A DNA stretch of 64,000 nucleotides from NCBI GenBank assembly GCA_947650365.1, contig OX393556.1, forward strand, positions 79,984,579 through 80,048,578. The letters are read 5' to 3'. The position numbers and the translations under genes were made by a program. This document shows positions 36,138-50,872 of the stretch, piece by piece. A model generated the notes under the pieces. The model had not been told where the DNA came from. It did no database searches and worked only from the letters and a program-made list of their open reading frames with translations. How positions within the stretch are numbered: the stretch's first letter is position 1; each line of letters begins with the position of its first letter. Source of the DNA: Chamaelirium japonicum (lineage: Eukaryota > Streptophyta > Magnoliopsida > Liliales > Melanthiaceae).

Positions 36138-39117
36138 TTAATTCATTCGTACGATCCATTCTAATTCATTCGTACGATCCATTCTAATTCATTCGTACGA
36201 TCCATTCTAATTCATTCATACAATCCATTCTAATTCATTTGCACGAATATATCCATTCTAATTCATTCGTACGATCCATTCTGATTCCTTCGTACGATCC
36301 ATTCTAATTCCTTCGTACAATCCATTCTAATTCATTCGTATGATGCATTCTAATTCATTCGCACAATCTATTCTTATTCATTCGCACGAATGTATCCATT
36401 CTAATTCCTTCGTATGATCCATTCTAATTCATTCGCACGAATGTATCCATTCTAATTCATTCGTACGATCCATTCTAATTCATTCGTACGATCCGTTCTA
36501 ATTCATTCGTACGATCTATTCTAATTCATTCGTATGATCCATTCTAATTCATTCGCACGAATGTATCCATTCTAATTCATTCATACAATCTATTCTAATT
36601 CATTCGTATGATCCATTCTAATTCATTCGTAAAATCCATTCTATTTCATTCGTACGATCCATTCTTACTCATTCGTACGATCCTTTACGATCCATTCTAA
36701 TTCATTCATACGATCCAATCTAATTCATTTGTGCGAATATATCCATTCTAATTCATTCGTACGATCCATTCTATTTCATTCGTACGATCCATTCTTACTC
36801 ATTCGTATGATCCATTCTAATTCATTTGTACGATCCATTTTAATTCATTCGTACGATCCATTTTAATTCATTCGCACGATCAATTCTAATTCATTCATAC
36901 AATCCATTCTAATTCATTCGCACGATCCATTCTAATTCATTCATACGATCCAATCTAATTCATTCATACGATCCATTCTAATTCATTCGTACGATCCATT
37001 TTAATTCATTCGCACGATCAATTCTAATTCATTCATACAATCCATTCTAATTCATTCGAACGATCAATTCTAATTCATTCATACAATCCATTCTAATTCA
37101 TTCACACGATCCATTCTAATTCATTCATATGATCCATTCTAATTCATTCATACGATCCATTCTAATTCATTCGTACGATCCATTCTAATTCATTCGCACA
37201 ATCTATCCTAATTCATTCGTACGATCCATTCTAATTCCTTCGCACGATCAATTCTAATTCATTCGTAAGATCCATTCTATTTCATTCGTACGATCCATTC
37301 TTACTCGATCAACTCTAATTCATTAAAACGATCCATTCTTACTCATTCGTACGATCCATTCTAATTCATTCGTACGATCTATTCTAACTCATTAATACGA
37401 TCCAATCTAATTCATTCATACGATCCATTCTAATTCCTTCGTACGATCCATTCTAATTCTTTCACACGATCCATTCTAATTCATTCGTACGATCCATTCT
37501 AATTCATTCGCACGATCCATTCTAATTCATTCGTACGATCCATTGTATTTCTATCGTACGATCCATTATTACGATCCATTCTAATTCATTCGCTGAATCC
37601 ATTCTAATTCATTAATACGATCCATTCTAATTCATTCGTACGACGCACGATCCATTCTAATTCATTCATACGATCCAATCTAATTCATTCATACGTATCC
37701 ATTCTAATTCATTCATACGATCCATTCTAATTCATTCATACGTATCCATTCTAATTCATTCGTACGATCCATTCTAATTCATTCATACGATCCATTCTAA
37801 TTCATTCGTACGATCCATTCTAATTCATTCGTACGATCCATTCTAATTCCTTCGTACGATCCATTCTAATTCATTCATACGATCCAATCTAATTCATTCA
37901 TACGATCCATTCTAATTCATTCGCACAATCTATTCTAATTCATTCGTACGATCCATTCTAATTTATTCACACAATCTATTCTAATTCATTCATAGGATCC
38001 ATTCTAATTCATTCATACGATCCATTCTAACGTACGAATGAATTAGAATGGATCGTACGAAGGAATTAGAATGGATCGTACGAATGAATTAGAATGGATA
38101 CATTCGTATAATCCATTCTAATTCATTCGTACGATCCATTCTAATTCATTCACACGAATGTATCCATTCTAATTCAATCGTACGATCCATTCTAATTCCT
38201 TTGTACGATCCATTCTAATTCCTTCGTACGATCCATTCTAATTCATTCGTACGTTAGAGTGGATCGTGTGAATGAATTAGAATGAATCGTATGAATGAAT
38301 TAGAATAGATTGTGCGAATGAATTAGAATGGATTGTACGAATGAATTAGAATGGTGCGAATGAATTAGAATGGATCGTGCGAATGAATTAGAATGGATCG
38401 TACGAATGAATTATAATGGATCATGTACAATCCATTCTATTTCATTCGTACGATCCATTCTTACTCATTAGCATGATCCATTCTAATTCATTCGTACAAT
38501 CCATTCTAATTCATTCTCACGATCCATTCTAATTCATTCGCACCATTCTAATTCATTCGCACAATCTATTCTAATTCATTCGCACGATCCATTCTAATTC
38601 GTTCATACGATCCATTCTAATTTATTCGCACGAATATATCCATTCTAATTCATTCGTACGATCCTTTCTATTTCATTCGTACGATCCATTCTTACTCATT
38701 CGTACGATCCATTCTAATTCATTTGCACAAATATATCCATTCTAATTCATTCGTATGATCCATTCTAATTCCTTCGTACGATCCATTCTATTTCATTCGC
38801 ACGAATGTATCCGTTCTAATTCATTCGTACGATTCATTCTAATTCATTCGTACGATCCATTCTAATTCATTCGTACGATCCATTCTAATTCATTCGTACG
38901 ATCCATTCTTATTCATTCGTACGATCCATTCTAATTCATTCATACGATCCATTCTAATTCATTTGCACGAATATATCCGTTCTAATTCATTCATACGATC
39001 CATTCTAATTCCTTCGTACGATCCATTCAAATTCATTAATACGATCCAATCTAATTCATTCGTACGATCAATTCTAATTCATTAGCATGATCCATTCTAA
39101 TTCATTCGTACGATCCA
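36138..39117. repeat. Satellite block inside the element (higher-order unit, copy 1, 'satB')
   Basis: About 2.98 kb of 23-bp satellite, mostly in the GATCCATTC orientation, with flips near 38033, 38107, 38256 and 38414. It matches 46990-49923 and 57772-60723 almost base for base, including rare variants such as the C-to-G change in CCATTCTGATTCC and the CATTCGCTGAATCC unit. It is therefore not a random fragment but one member of a 10.8-kb repeated unit. Its right edge shares CCA with the 118-bp array (39115-39117). Confidence 0.92.
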
Positions 39118-40052
39118 AACCTTGACCGGCTGATTTTAGCCGAACGGTCAAACTTGACCGTTCGGTCAAAATCAACCGATCGGTCAATTTTCTACTAGAT
39201 CTGGCCAAAAACTGAGGTTTTTTGCCGATCACCCAAACCTTGACCGGCTGATTTTAGCCGAACGGTCAAACTTGACCGTTCGGTCAAAATCAACCAATCG
39301 ATCAATTTTCTACTAGATCTGGCCAAAAACTGAGGTTTTTTGCCGATCACCCAAACCTTGACCGGCTGATTTTAGCCGAAACGGTCAAACTTGACCGTTC
39401 GGTCAAAATCAACCGATCGGTCAATTTTCTACTAGATCTGGCCAAAAACTGAGGTTTTTTGCCGATCACCCAAACCTTGACCGGCTGATTTTAGCCGAAC
39501 GGTCAAACTTGACCGTTCGGTCAAAATCAACCGATCGGTCAATTTTCTACTAGATAAGGCGAAAAACTAAGGTTTTTTGCCGATCACCCAAACCTTGACC
39601 GGCTGATTTTAGCCGAACGGTCAAACTTGACCGTTCGGTCAAAATCAACCGATCGGTCAATTTTCTACTAGATCAGGCGAAAAACTGAGGTTTTTTGCCG
39701 ATCACCCAAACCTTGACCGGCTGATTTTAGCCGAACGGTCAAACTTGACCGTTCGGTCAAAATCAACCGATCGGTCAATTTTCTACTAGATCTGTCAAAA
39801 AACCTTGTTTTTTGACCGATCACCTGATCCTTGACCGGTTGAAATTGACCGTTCGGTCAAATTTAACCGATCGGTCAAATTTGACCGATCGGTCAAAATC
39901 AACCGATCGGTCAAATTTTGACCGTTCACACAATCCTTGACCGGTCGAAACTGACCGTTTGGTCAAATTTGACCGTTCGGTCAATTTTGACCGTTCGGTC
40001 AAATTTGACCGTTTGATCAAAATTGAGCGATCGGTCAAATTTGACCGATCGG
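39115..40052. repeat. 118-bp tandem array, copy-1 block
   Basis: Regular units start at 39120, 39238, 39356, 39475, 39593 and 39711, followed by a degenerate run of short TTGACCG/CGGTCAA dyads to about 40052. The third unit is 119 bp because of one extra A, and the same extra A is in the matching block at 50162-50280. This supports descent of both from one ancestor. The left edge is fused to satellite. Confidence 0.92.
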
Positions 40053-40173
40053 CCTTTTTTATACTAACATTTCGACAAGCCTCTTTATGCCTTTTCTAGA
40101 CAGGGGGTTGCTGTTTTTTGCACCAAAATCCAAGCCAGCTAAAGTAGCCTCTAGCTAACTTGGAGGGGGTAAC
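40053..40173 (+). other. Element 3' unique region with polypurine tract
   Basis: The stretch from TTTTTTATACTAACATTTCG to the 3' LTR is unique to the element. GGAGGGGG at 40162-40169, four bases before the LTR's TG, is the polypurine tract that primes plus-strand synthesis. The same stretch precedes the third LTR, with its tract at 50981-50988. Confidence 0.85.
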
Positions 40174-40893
40174 TGTGGGTGCAAATTTTGGTAAGAAGGT
40201 TGCCAAACAGCGGGACCCACCGGCCCTGCCTGGTGGGCCACCGGAGACCACAGCGGGACCCACCGGCCCTGCCTGGTGGGCCACCGGAGACCACAGCGGG
40301 ACCCACCGGCCCTGCCTGGTGGGCCACCGGAGACCACAGCAGGACCTACCGACCCTGCCTGGTGGGCCACCGAAGACAACAGCGGGACCCACCGGCCCTG
40401 CCTGGTGGGCCCCCGAAGACGGTAGCGGGGCCGCCAGCTTTACCTGGAGGATCCCCAGATACTGTAGCAGAAACCGCCTTTTACCACCAGAGACTCCTAT
40501 AAATAGCAGAGCCTTCGAATGTAAATGGATCGAACTCTCAGTTCTAAAACCAGAGCTCTGGGATTTCCATCTTCCCATCTACCATCTCTCTTTGATCTTC
40601 TTCTCTCCTTCGAAGAGATCAGAGTGTTTCTAGTGATACTCGGCCTGTCGAGATCACTTCGACATAAGTGTTAGTGAATTCGGGTTGCTCCCTATAGCAC
40701 GGAGACGTAGGCTTCGGCTGAACTCCGAGATCACCTCTCGTGTCTACTCTCTAATTGCATATCTCTTTCTATTGACATATCAAAAGGCTTCAACAGCAAT
40801 CGACAGATCAAACAACGATCTTCGACATCAACTTCAACTTCAATTGACTGGTGCTGCGAAGTCTTCGGGTCGGCACGAAGATTTTCCCCCACA
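40174..40893 (+). repeat. 3' LTR (720 bp)
   Basis: TGTGGGTGCAAATT to CCCCCACA, with six 43-bp U3 units starting at 40210, 40253, 40296, 40339, 40382 and 40425, and a TATA box at 40498-40505. It differs from the 5' LTR at about 13 positions plus one 43-bp unit. It is followed at once by GATCA and satellite. Its promoter points rightwards into satellite. Confidence 0.95.
40498..40505 (+). promoter_or_regulatory. TATA box of the 3' LTR
   Basis: TATAAATA in the same context as in the 5' LTR. A transcript started here would run through U5 and out into the satellite after 40893. Confidence 0.75.
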
Positions 40894-40898
40894 GATCA
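40894..40898. repeat. Right target-site duplication (GATCA)
   Basis: Exact match to 24275-24279. The same GATCA and following satellite recur after the third LTR at 51714, because that copy arose by duplication and not by a separate insertion. Confidence 0.93.
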
Positions 40899-43800
40899 TA
40901 CGAATGAAATAGAATGGATTGTACGTATCAATTAGAATGGATCGTACGAATGAATTAGAATGGATCGTGTGAAAGAATTAGAACGGATCATACGAATGAA
41001 TTAGAATGGATCGTATGAATGAATTAGAATGGATCGTGTGAAATGAATTAGAATGGATTGTACGAATGAAATAGAATGGATCGTGCAAATGAATTAGAAT
41101 GGATTGTACGAATGAATTAGAATGGATCGTACGAATGAATTAGAATGGATCGTGTGAAAGAATTAGAATGGATTGTATGAATGAGTTAGAATGGATCGTA
41201 TGAATGAATTAGAGATCCATTCTAATTCATTCGTACGATCTATTCTAATTCATTCGTACAATCCATTCTAATTCTTTCACACGATCCATTCTAATTCATT
41301 CCTACGATCCATTCTAATTCATTCGTACAATCCATTCTAATTCATTCGCACGATCCATTCTAATTCATTCGTACAATCCATTCCATTCTAATTCATTCGT
41401 ACGATCCATTCTAATTCACTCATACGATCCATTCTAATTCATTCATACAATCCATTCTAATTCATTCGCACGATCCATTCTAATTCATTCATACGAGCCA
41501 TTCTAATTCATTCGTACAATCCATTCTTACTCCTTCGTATGATCCATTCTAATTCATTTGCACGAATATATCCATTCTAATTCATTTATACGATCCATTC
41601 AAATTCATTCGTACTATCCATTCCAATTCATTCACACGAATGTATCCATTCTAATTCATTCCTACGATCTATTCTAATTAATTCGCACGATCCATTCTAA
41701 TTCATTCGCACGATTCATTCTAATTCATTCGCACGAATGAATCCATTCTAATTCATTCGTATGATCCTTTCTAATTCATTCGCACAATCCATTCGAATTC
41801 ACTCATACGATCCATTCTAATTCATTCGTATGATCCATTCTAATTCATTTGTATCAATTCTATTTCATTCACACGATCCATTCGAATTCATTCGCACGAT
41901 CCATTATAATTCATTCATACGATCCATTCTAATTCATTCATACAATCCATTCTAATTCTTTCACACGATCCATTCTAATTCATTCGTAGGATCCATTCTA
42001 ATTCATTCGTACAATCCATTATAATTCATTCGCACGATCGATTCTAATTCATTCGTACAATCCATTCCATTATAATTCATTCGTACGATCCATTCAAATT
42101 CGTTCATACGATCTATTCTAATTCCTTCGTACGATCCATTCTAATTCATACGATCCATTCTATTTCATTAGTACGATCCATTCAAATTCATTAGCACGAT
42201 CCATTCTAATTCATTCGCACGATCCATTCTAATTCATTCGCACGATCCATTCTAATTTATTCGTCTGATCCATTCTAATTCATTCGCACGAATGTATCCA
42301 TTCTAATTGATACGTACAATCCATTCTATTTCATTCGTACGATCCATTCTTACTCATTCGTACGATCCATTCTAATTCATTCGCACGAATGTACCCATTC
42401 TAATTCATTCGTATGATCCATTCTAATTCATTCATACGATCCATTCTAATTCATTCATACAATGCATTCTAATTCTTTCACACGATCCATTCTAATTCAT
42501 TCGTACGATCCATTCTTATTCATTCGTACAATCTATTCTATTTCATTCGTACGATCCATTATTACTCATTCGTATGATCCATTCTAATTCATTCGCACGA
42601 ATGTATCCATTCTAATTCATTCGTACGATCCATTCTAATTCATTCGTACGATCCATTCTAATTCATTCATGCGATCCATTCCAATTCATTCATACAATCC
42701 ATTCTAATTCTTTCACATGATCCATTCTAATTCATTCATACTATCCATTCTAATTCATTCATACAATCCATTCTAATTCTTTCACATGATCCATTCTAAT
42801 TCATTCATACGATCCATTCTAATTCATTCGTACAATCCATTCTATTTCATTCGTACGATCCATTCTTACTCATTCGTACGATCCATTCTAATTCATTCGT
42901 ACGATCTATTCTAATTCATTTGCACGAATGTATCCATTCTAATTCATTAGTATGATCCATTCTAATTCATTCTAATTTATTCGTATGATCCATTCTAATT
43001 CATTCGTACGAATGTATCCATTCTAATTCCTTCATACGATCCATTCTAATTCCTTCGAACGAATAATTCTTACTCATTCGTATGATCCATTCTAATTCAT
43101 TCGCACGCGAATGTATCCATTCTAATTCATTCGTACGATCCATTCTAATTCATTCGTACAATCCATTCTATTTCATTCGTACGATCCATTCTTACTCATT
43201 CGTATGATCCATTCTAATTCATTCGCACGAATGTATCCATTCTAATTCATTCATACGATCCGTACGAATGAATTAGAATGGATCGTACGAATGAATTAGA
43301 ATGGATACATTCGTGCGAATGAATTAGAATGGATCGTACGATTGAGTAAGAATGATTCGTACGAAGGCATTCTAATTCATTCGCACGATCCATTCTAATT
43401 CATTCGCACGATCCATTCTAATTCATTCATACAATCCATTCTATTTAATTCGTACGATCCATTCTAATTCATTCGCACAATCCATTCTAATTCATTAATA
43501 CGATCCATTCTAATTCATTCGTACGATCCATTCTAATTCATTTGTACAATCCATTCGAATTCATTCGTACGATCCATTTCTTTCTCATTCGTATGATCCA
43601 TTCTAATTCATTCGCACAAATGTATCCATTCTAATTCATTCATATGATCGTTCTAATTCATTCGTACGATCCATTCTAATTCATTCATATGATCCAATCT
43701 AATTCATTCATACGATCCATTCTAATTCATTCGTACGATCCATTCTAATTCATTCATACGATCCATTCTAATTCATTCATACAATTCATTCTAATTCGTA

Positions 43801-46800
43801 ATAATGGATTGTATGAATGGATCGTATGAATGAATTAGAATGGATCGTGCAAATGAATTAGAATGGATCGTATGAATGAATTAGAATGGATCGTACTTAT
43901 GAATTAGAATGGATCGTACGAATGAATTAGAATGGATCGTATGAATGAATTAGAATGGATTGTATGAATGAGTAAGAATGAATTAGAGTGGATCGTACGA
44001 AGGAATTAGAATGAATCAGAATGGATTCATTCGAATGAATTAGAATGGATCGTGTGAAAGAATTAGAATAGATTATATGAATGAATTAGAATGGATCCTA
44101 TAAATGAATTAGAATGGATCGTACGAATGAATTAGAATGGATCATACGAATGAATTAGAATGGATCGTACGAAAGAGTAAGAATGATCGTGTGAATGAAT
44201 TAGAATGGATCGTACGAATGAATTAGAATGGATCGAATGAATTAGATTACGATCCATTCTAATTCATTCGTACGATCCATTCTAATTCATTCGTATGATC
44301 CATTCTAATTCATTCATTCGCACGAATGTATCCATTCTAATTCATTCGCACGAATGTATCCATTCTAATTCATTCGAACGATCCATTCTAATTCATTCGG
44401 ACAATCTATTCTAATTCATTCGCATGTTCCATTCTAATTCATTCGTATGATCCATTCTAATTCATTCGCACAATCTATTCTAATTCATTCGCACGAATGT
44501 ATCCAATCTAATTTATTCATACGATCTATTCTAATTCATTCATACGATCCATTCTAATTCATTCGTACAATCCATTCTATTTCATTCGTACGATCCATTC
44601 TTACTCATTTGTATGATCCATTCTAATTCATTCGCAAGAATGTATCCATTCTAATTCATTCGTACGATCCATTCTAATTAATTCGTACGATCCATTCTAA
44701 TTCATTCAAACAATCCATTCTAATTCATTCGTATGATCCATTCTAATTCATTCGTACAATCCATTCTATTTCATTCGTACGATCCACTCTTACTCATTCG
44801 TACGATCCATTCTAATTCATTCGCACGAATTTATCCATTCTAATTCATTCGTACGATCCATTCTAATTCATTCATACAATCCATTCTAATTCATTCGAAC
44901 GAATGTACGATCCATTCTTACTCATTCGTACGATCCATTGTAATTCATTCGCACAATCTATTCTATTTCATTCGTACGATTCATTCTAATTCATTCGTAC
45001 GATCCATTCTAATTCATTCGTACGAATGTATCCATTCTAATTCGTACGATTCATTCTAATTCATTCGCACGAATGTTCATACAATCCATTCTAATTCATT
45101 CGCACGAATGTACGATTCATTCTTACTTATTCGTACGATGCATTCTAATTCATTCGCACGAATGTATCCATTCCAATTCATTCGTATGATCCATTCTAAT
45201 TCATTCACACGAATGTATCCATTCTAATTCATTCATACGATCCATTCTAATTCATTCGCACAATCCATTCTAATTCATTCGTACGTTCAATTCTAATTCA
45301 TTCGTACGATCAATTCTAATTCATTCATACAATCCATTCTAATTCTTTCGCACGATCCTTTCTAATTCATTCGTAGGATCGATTCTAATTGATCGTACGA
45401 AGGAATTAGATAGGATCGGATACATTCGTGCGAATGAATTAGAATGGATCGTACGAAGGAATTAGAATGGATCGTACGAAGGAATTAGAATGGATCGTGC
45501 GAATGAATTAGAATGGATCGTATGAATGAAATAGAATGGATCGTGTGAAAGAATTAGAATGGATTGTATGAATGAATTAGAATGGATCGTATGAATGAAT
45601 TAGAATGGATACATTCGTGCGAATGAATTAGAATGGATCATGCGAGTGAAATAGAATGGATCGTACGAATGAATTAGAATGGATCGTACGAATGAATTAG
45701 AATAGATTGTGCGACGAATGTATGCATTCTAATTCATTTGTACGATCCATTCTAATTCATTCATACGATCCATTCTAATTCATTCGTACGATCCATTACG
45801 AATAAATTAGAAAGGATACATTCGTGCGAATGAATTAGAATGTATCATAAGAATGAGTAAGAATGCATCGTACGATCCATTCTAATTCATTCGCATGATC
45901 CATTCTAATTCATTCGCACGATCCATTCTAATTCATTCATACGATCTATTCTAATTCTTTCGCACGAATGTATCCATTCTAATTCATTCGCACGAATGTA
46001 TCCATTCTAATTCATTCATACGATCCATTCTAATTCCTTCGTAAGATCCGATCTAATTCATTCATACGATCCATTCTAATTAATTCGTACGATCCATTCT
46101 AATTCATTCGCACGATCCATTCTAATTCATAAGTACGATCCATTCTAATTCATTCATATGATCTATTCTGATTCATTCGTACGTTCCATTCTAATTCATT
46201 AGCACGATCCATGCTAATTCATTCGTACGATCTATTCTAATTCATTCGCACGATCCATTCTAATTCATTCGCACGAATGTATCCATTCTAATTCATTCGT
46301 ACGATCCATTCTAATTCATTCGAACGATCCATTCTAATTCATTCATACGATCCATTCTAATTCATTCGTACGATCCATTCTAACTCATTCGCACGATCCA
46401 TTCTAATTCATTCATACGATCCATTCTAATTCATTCGCACGAATGTATCCATTCGAATTCATTCGTACGATCCATTCTAATTCATTCGCACGAATGTATC
46501 CATTCTAATTCCTTCGTACGATCCATTCTATTTCATTCGTACGATCCATTCTATTTCATTCGTATGATCCCATACGATCCATTCTTACTCATTCGTACGA
46601 TCCATTCTAATTCATTCGCACGAACTATTCTAATTCATTCATACGATCCATTCTAATTCATTCATACGATCTATTCTAATTCATTCGTACGATCCATTCG
46701 AATTCATTCGCACGATCCAATCTAATTCATTCATACGATCTATTCTAATTCATTCGCACGAATGTATCCATTCTAATTCATTCGTACGATCCATTCTAAT

Positions 46801-49800
46801 TCATTCGGACAAATGTATCCATTCTAATTCCTTCGTACGATCCATTCTAATTCATTCAGACAATCCATTCTAATTCATTCGCACAATCTATTCTAATTCA
46901 TTTATACGATCCATTCTAATTCTTTCGCATGAATGGATCCATTCTAATTCATTCGTATGATCCATTCTAATTCATTTGTACGAACCATTCTAATTCATTC
47001 GTACGATCCATTCTAATTCATTCGTACGATCCATTCTAATTCATTCGTACGATCCATTCTAATTCATTCATACAATCCATTCTAATTCATTTGCACGAAT
47101 ATATCCATTCTAATTCATTCGTACGATCCATTCTGATTCCTTCGTACGATCCATTCTAATTCCTTCGTACAATCTATTCTTATTCATTCGCACGAATGTA
47201 TCCATTCTAATTCCTTCGTATGATCCATTCTAATTCATTCGCACGAATGTATCCATTCTAATTCATTCGTACGATCCATTCTAATTCATTCGTACGATCC
47301 GTTCTAATTCATTCGTACGATCTATTCTAATTCATTCGTAAGATCCATTCTAATTCATTCGCACGAATGTATCCATTCTAATTCATTCATACAATCTATT
47401 CTAATTCATTCGTATGATCCATTCTAATTCATTCGTAAAATCCATTCTATTTCATTCGTACGATCCATTCTTACTCATTCGTACGATCCTTTACGATCCA
47501 TTCTAATTCATTCATACGATCCAATCTACTTCATTTGCGCGAATATATCCATTCTAATTCATTCGTACGATCCATTCTATTTCATTCGTTCGATCCATTC
47601 TTACTCATTCGTATGATCCATTCTAATTCATTTGTACGATCCATTTTAATTCATTCGTACGATCCATTTTAATTCATTCGCACGATCAATTCTAATTCAT
47701 TCATACAATCCATTCTAATTCATTCGCACGATCCATTCTAATTCATTCAAACGATCCAATCTAATTCATTCATACGATCCATTCTAATTCATTCGTACGA
47801 TCCATTTTAATTCATTCGCACGATCAATTCTAATTCATTCATACAATCCATTCTAATTCATTCGCACGATCAATTCTAATTCATTCATACAATCCATTCT
47901 AATTCATTCGCACGATCCATTCTAATTCATTCATATGATCCATTCTAATTGATTCATACGATCCATTCTAATTCATTCGTACAATCCATTATAATTCATT
48001 CGCACAATCTATCCTAATTCATTCGTACGATCCATTCTAATTCCTTCGCACGATCCATTCTAATTCATTCGTAAGATCCATTCTATTTCATTCGTACGAT
48101 CCATTCTTACTCGATCAATTCTAATTCATTAAAACGATCCATTCTTACTCATTCGTACGATCCATTCTAATTCATTCGTACGATCTATTCTAATTCATTA
48201 ATACGATCCAATCTAATTCATTCATACGATCCATTCTAATTCCTTCGTACGATCCATTCTAATTCTTTCACACGATCCATTCTAATTCATTCGTATGATC
48301 CATTCTAATTCATTCGTACGATCCATTCTAATTCATTCGTACGATCCATTGTATTTCATTCGTACGATCCATTATTACGATCCATTCTAATTCATTCGCT
48401 GAATCCATTCTAATTCATTAATACGATCCATTCTAATTCATTCGTACGACGCACGATCCATTCTAATTCATTCATACGATCCAATCTAATTCATTCATAC
48501 GTATCCATTCTAATTCATTCATACGATCCATTCTAATTCATTCATACGTATCCATTCTAATTCATTCGTACGATCCATTCTAATTCATTCATACGATCCA
48601 TTCTAATTCATTCGTACGATCCATTCTAATTCATTCGTACGATCCATTCTAATTCCTTCGTACGATCCATTATAATTCATTCATACGATCCAATCTAATT
48701 CATTCATACGATCCATTCTAATTCATTCGCACAATCTATTCTAATTCATTCGTACGATCCATTCTAATTTATTCACACAATCTATTCTTATTCATTCATA
48801 GGATCCATTCTAATTCATTCATACGATCCATTCTAACGTACGAATGAATTAGAATGGATCGTACGAAGGAATTAGGATGGATCGTACGAATGAATTAGAA
48901 TGGATACATTCGTATAATCCATTCTAATTCATTCGTACGATCCATTCTAATTCATTCGCACGAATGTATCCATTCTAATTCAATCGTACGATCCATTCTA
49001 ATTCCTTTGTACGATCCATTCTAATTCCTTCGTACGATCCATTCTAATTCATTCGTACGTTAGAGTGGATCGTGTGAATGAATTAGAATGAATCGTATGA
49101 ATGAATTAGAATAGATTGTGCGAATGAATTAGAATGGATTGTACGAATGAATTAGAATGGTGCGAATGAATTAGAATGGATCGTGCGAAAGAATTAGAAT
49201 GGATCGTACGAATGAATTATAATGGATCATGTACAATCCATTCTATTTCATTCGTACGATCCATTCTTACTCATTAGCATGATCCATTCTAATTCATTCG
49301 TACAATCCATTCTAATTCATTCTCACGATCCATTCTAATTCATTCGCACCATTCTAATTCATTCGCACAATCTATTCTAATTCATTCGCACGATCCATTC
49401 TAATTCGTTCATACTATCCATTCTAATTCATTCGCACGAATATATCCATTCTAATTCATTCGTACGATCCTTTCTATTTCATTCGTACGATCCATTCTTA
49501 CTCATTCGTACGATCCATTCTAATTCATTTGCACGAATATATCCATTCTAATTCATTCGTATGATCCATTCTAATTCCTTCGTACGATCCATTCTATTTC
49601 ATTCGCACGAATGTATCCGTTCTAATTCATTCGTACGATTCATTCTAATTTATTCGTACGATCCATTCTAATTCATTCGTACTATCCATTCTAATTCATT
49701 CGTACGATCCATTCTTATTCATTCGTACGATCCATTCTAATTCATTCATACGATCCATTCTAATTCATTTGCACGAATATATCCGTTCTAATTCATTCGT

Positions 49801-49923
49801 ACGATCCATTCTAATTCCTTCGTACGATCCATTCAAATTCATTAATACGATCCAATCTAATTCATTCGTACGATCAATTCTAATTCATTAGCATGATCCA
49901 TTCTAATTCATTCGTACGATCCA
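40894..49923. repeat. 23-bp satellite between the 3' LTR and the second array block
   Basis: The same satellite as the left block, with orientation flips near 41214, 43261, 43368, 43800, 44248, 45390, 45716, 45796, 45872, 48836, 48910 and 49060. 40894-46989 is the distal part of copy 1 and 46990-49923 the first part of copy 2 of the 10.8-kb unit. No gene or foreign sequence is visible. Confidence 0.95.
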
Positions 49924-50872
49924 AACCTTGACCGGCTGATTTTAGCCGAACAGTCAAACTTGACCGTTCGGTCAAAATCAACCGATCGGTCAATTTTCTA
50001 CTGGATCTGGCCAAAAACTGAGGTTTTTTGCCGATCACCCAAACCTTGACCGGCTGATTTTAGCCGAACGGTCAAACTTGACCGTTCGGTCAAAATCAAC
50101 CAATCGGTCAATTTTCTACTAGATCTGGCCAAAAACTGAGGTTTTTTGCCGATCACCCAAACCTTGACCGGCTGATTTTAGCCGAAACGGTCAAACTTGA
50201 CCGTTCGGTCAAAATCAACCGATCGGTCAATTTTCTACTAGATCTGGCCAAAAACTGAGGTTTTTTGCCGATCACCCAAACCTTGACCGGCTGATTTTAG
50301 CCGAACGGTCAAACTTGACCGTTCGGTCAAAATCAACCGATCGGTCAATTTTCTACTAGATCAGGCGAAAAACTGAGGTTTTTTGCCGATCACCCAAACC
50401 TTGACCGGCTGATTTTAGCCGAACGGTCAAACTTGACCGTTCGGTCAAAATCAACCGATCGGTCAATTTTCTACTAGATCAGGCGAAAAACTGAGGTTTT
50501 TTGCCGATCACCCAAACCTTGACCGGCTGATTTTAGCCGAACGGTCAAACTTGACCGTTCGGTCAAAATCAACCGATCGGTCAATTTTCTACTAGATCTG
50601 TCAAAAAACCTTGTTTTTTGACCGATCACCTGATCTTTGACCGGTTGAAATTGACCGTTCGGTCAAATTTAACCGATCGGTCAAATTTGACCGATCGGTC
50701 AAAATTGACCGTTCGGTCAAAATTGACCGTTCGGTCAAAATCAACCGATCGGTCAATTTTCCACTGGATCGGTCAAAAAAAGCATGTTTTTTGACCGATC
50801 ACACAATCCTTGACCGGTCGAAACTGACCGTTCGGTCAAAATTGACCGATCGGTCAAATTTGACCGATCGGC
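49921..50872. repeat. 118-bp tandem array, copy-2 block
   Basis: Regular units start at 49926, 50044, 50162, 50281, 50399 and 50517, then diverged dyad-rich sequence. Its tail keeps the CACTGGATCGGTC and AGCATGTTTTTT pieces also seen at the end of the first block (36110-36137) but missing from the copy-1 block. The left junction with satellite is identical to that at 39115. Confidence 0.92.

Larger units (their letters stand above)
24280..40893 (+). mobile_element. Ty3/gypsy LTR retrotransposon, Tat/Retand-like, broken, with satellite inside its 3' array
   Basis: The element has TG...CA LTRs, a GATCA target duplication, a primer site, gag-protease-RT-RNaseH-aRNaseH-integrase order, an antisense gene after pol and tandem repeats before the 3' LTR. 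The second RNase H and the antisense gene place it in the plant Tat lineage, and the amplified tandem array resembles the Retand type described from Silene. There is no chromodomain after integrase. The sense coding region looks broken, with about five breaks, so it is non-autonomous now. The LTRs differ at about 13 of about 720 aligned bases plus one 43-bp repeat unit. At a commonly used plant rate of 1.3e-8 per site per year this gives well under 1 million years, a rough hand estimate. About 2.98 kb of satellite (36138-39117) interrupts the 3' array. Confidence 0.93.
36138..46989. repeat. 10.8-kb higher-order repeat, copy 1
   Basis: Order: satellite (36138-39117), 118-bp array, element 3' end and LTR (39115-40893), satellite (40894-46989). 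The offset to copy 2 is 10852 at 36217, about 10820 at the LTR and 10736 at about 44250, so small indels separate the copies. The LTR parts differ from copy 2 at about 11 of 720 bases. Confidence 0.88.

Noticed and set aside
36138-39117. Satellite captured by the retrotransposon and carried with it (transduction)
   Set aside because: The block matches the downstream satellite at 46990 and 57772 and sits at the edge of a tandem duplication. Local duplication plus deletion explains it without transduction.
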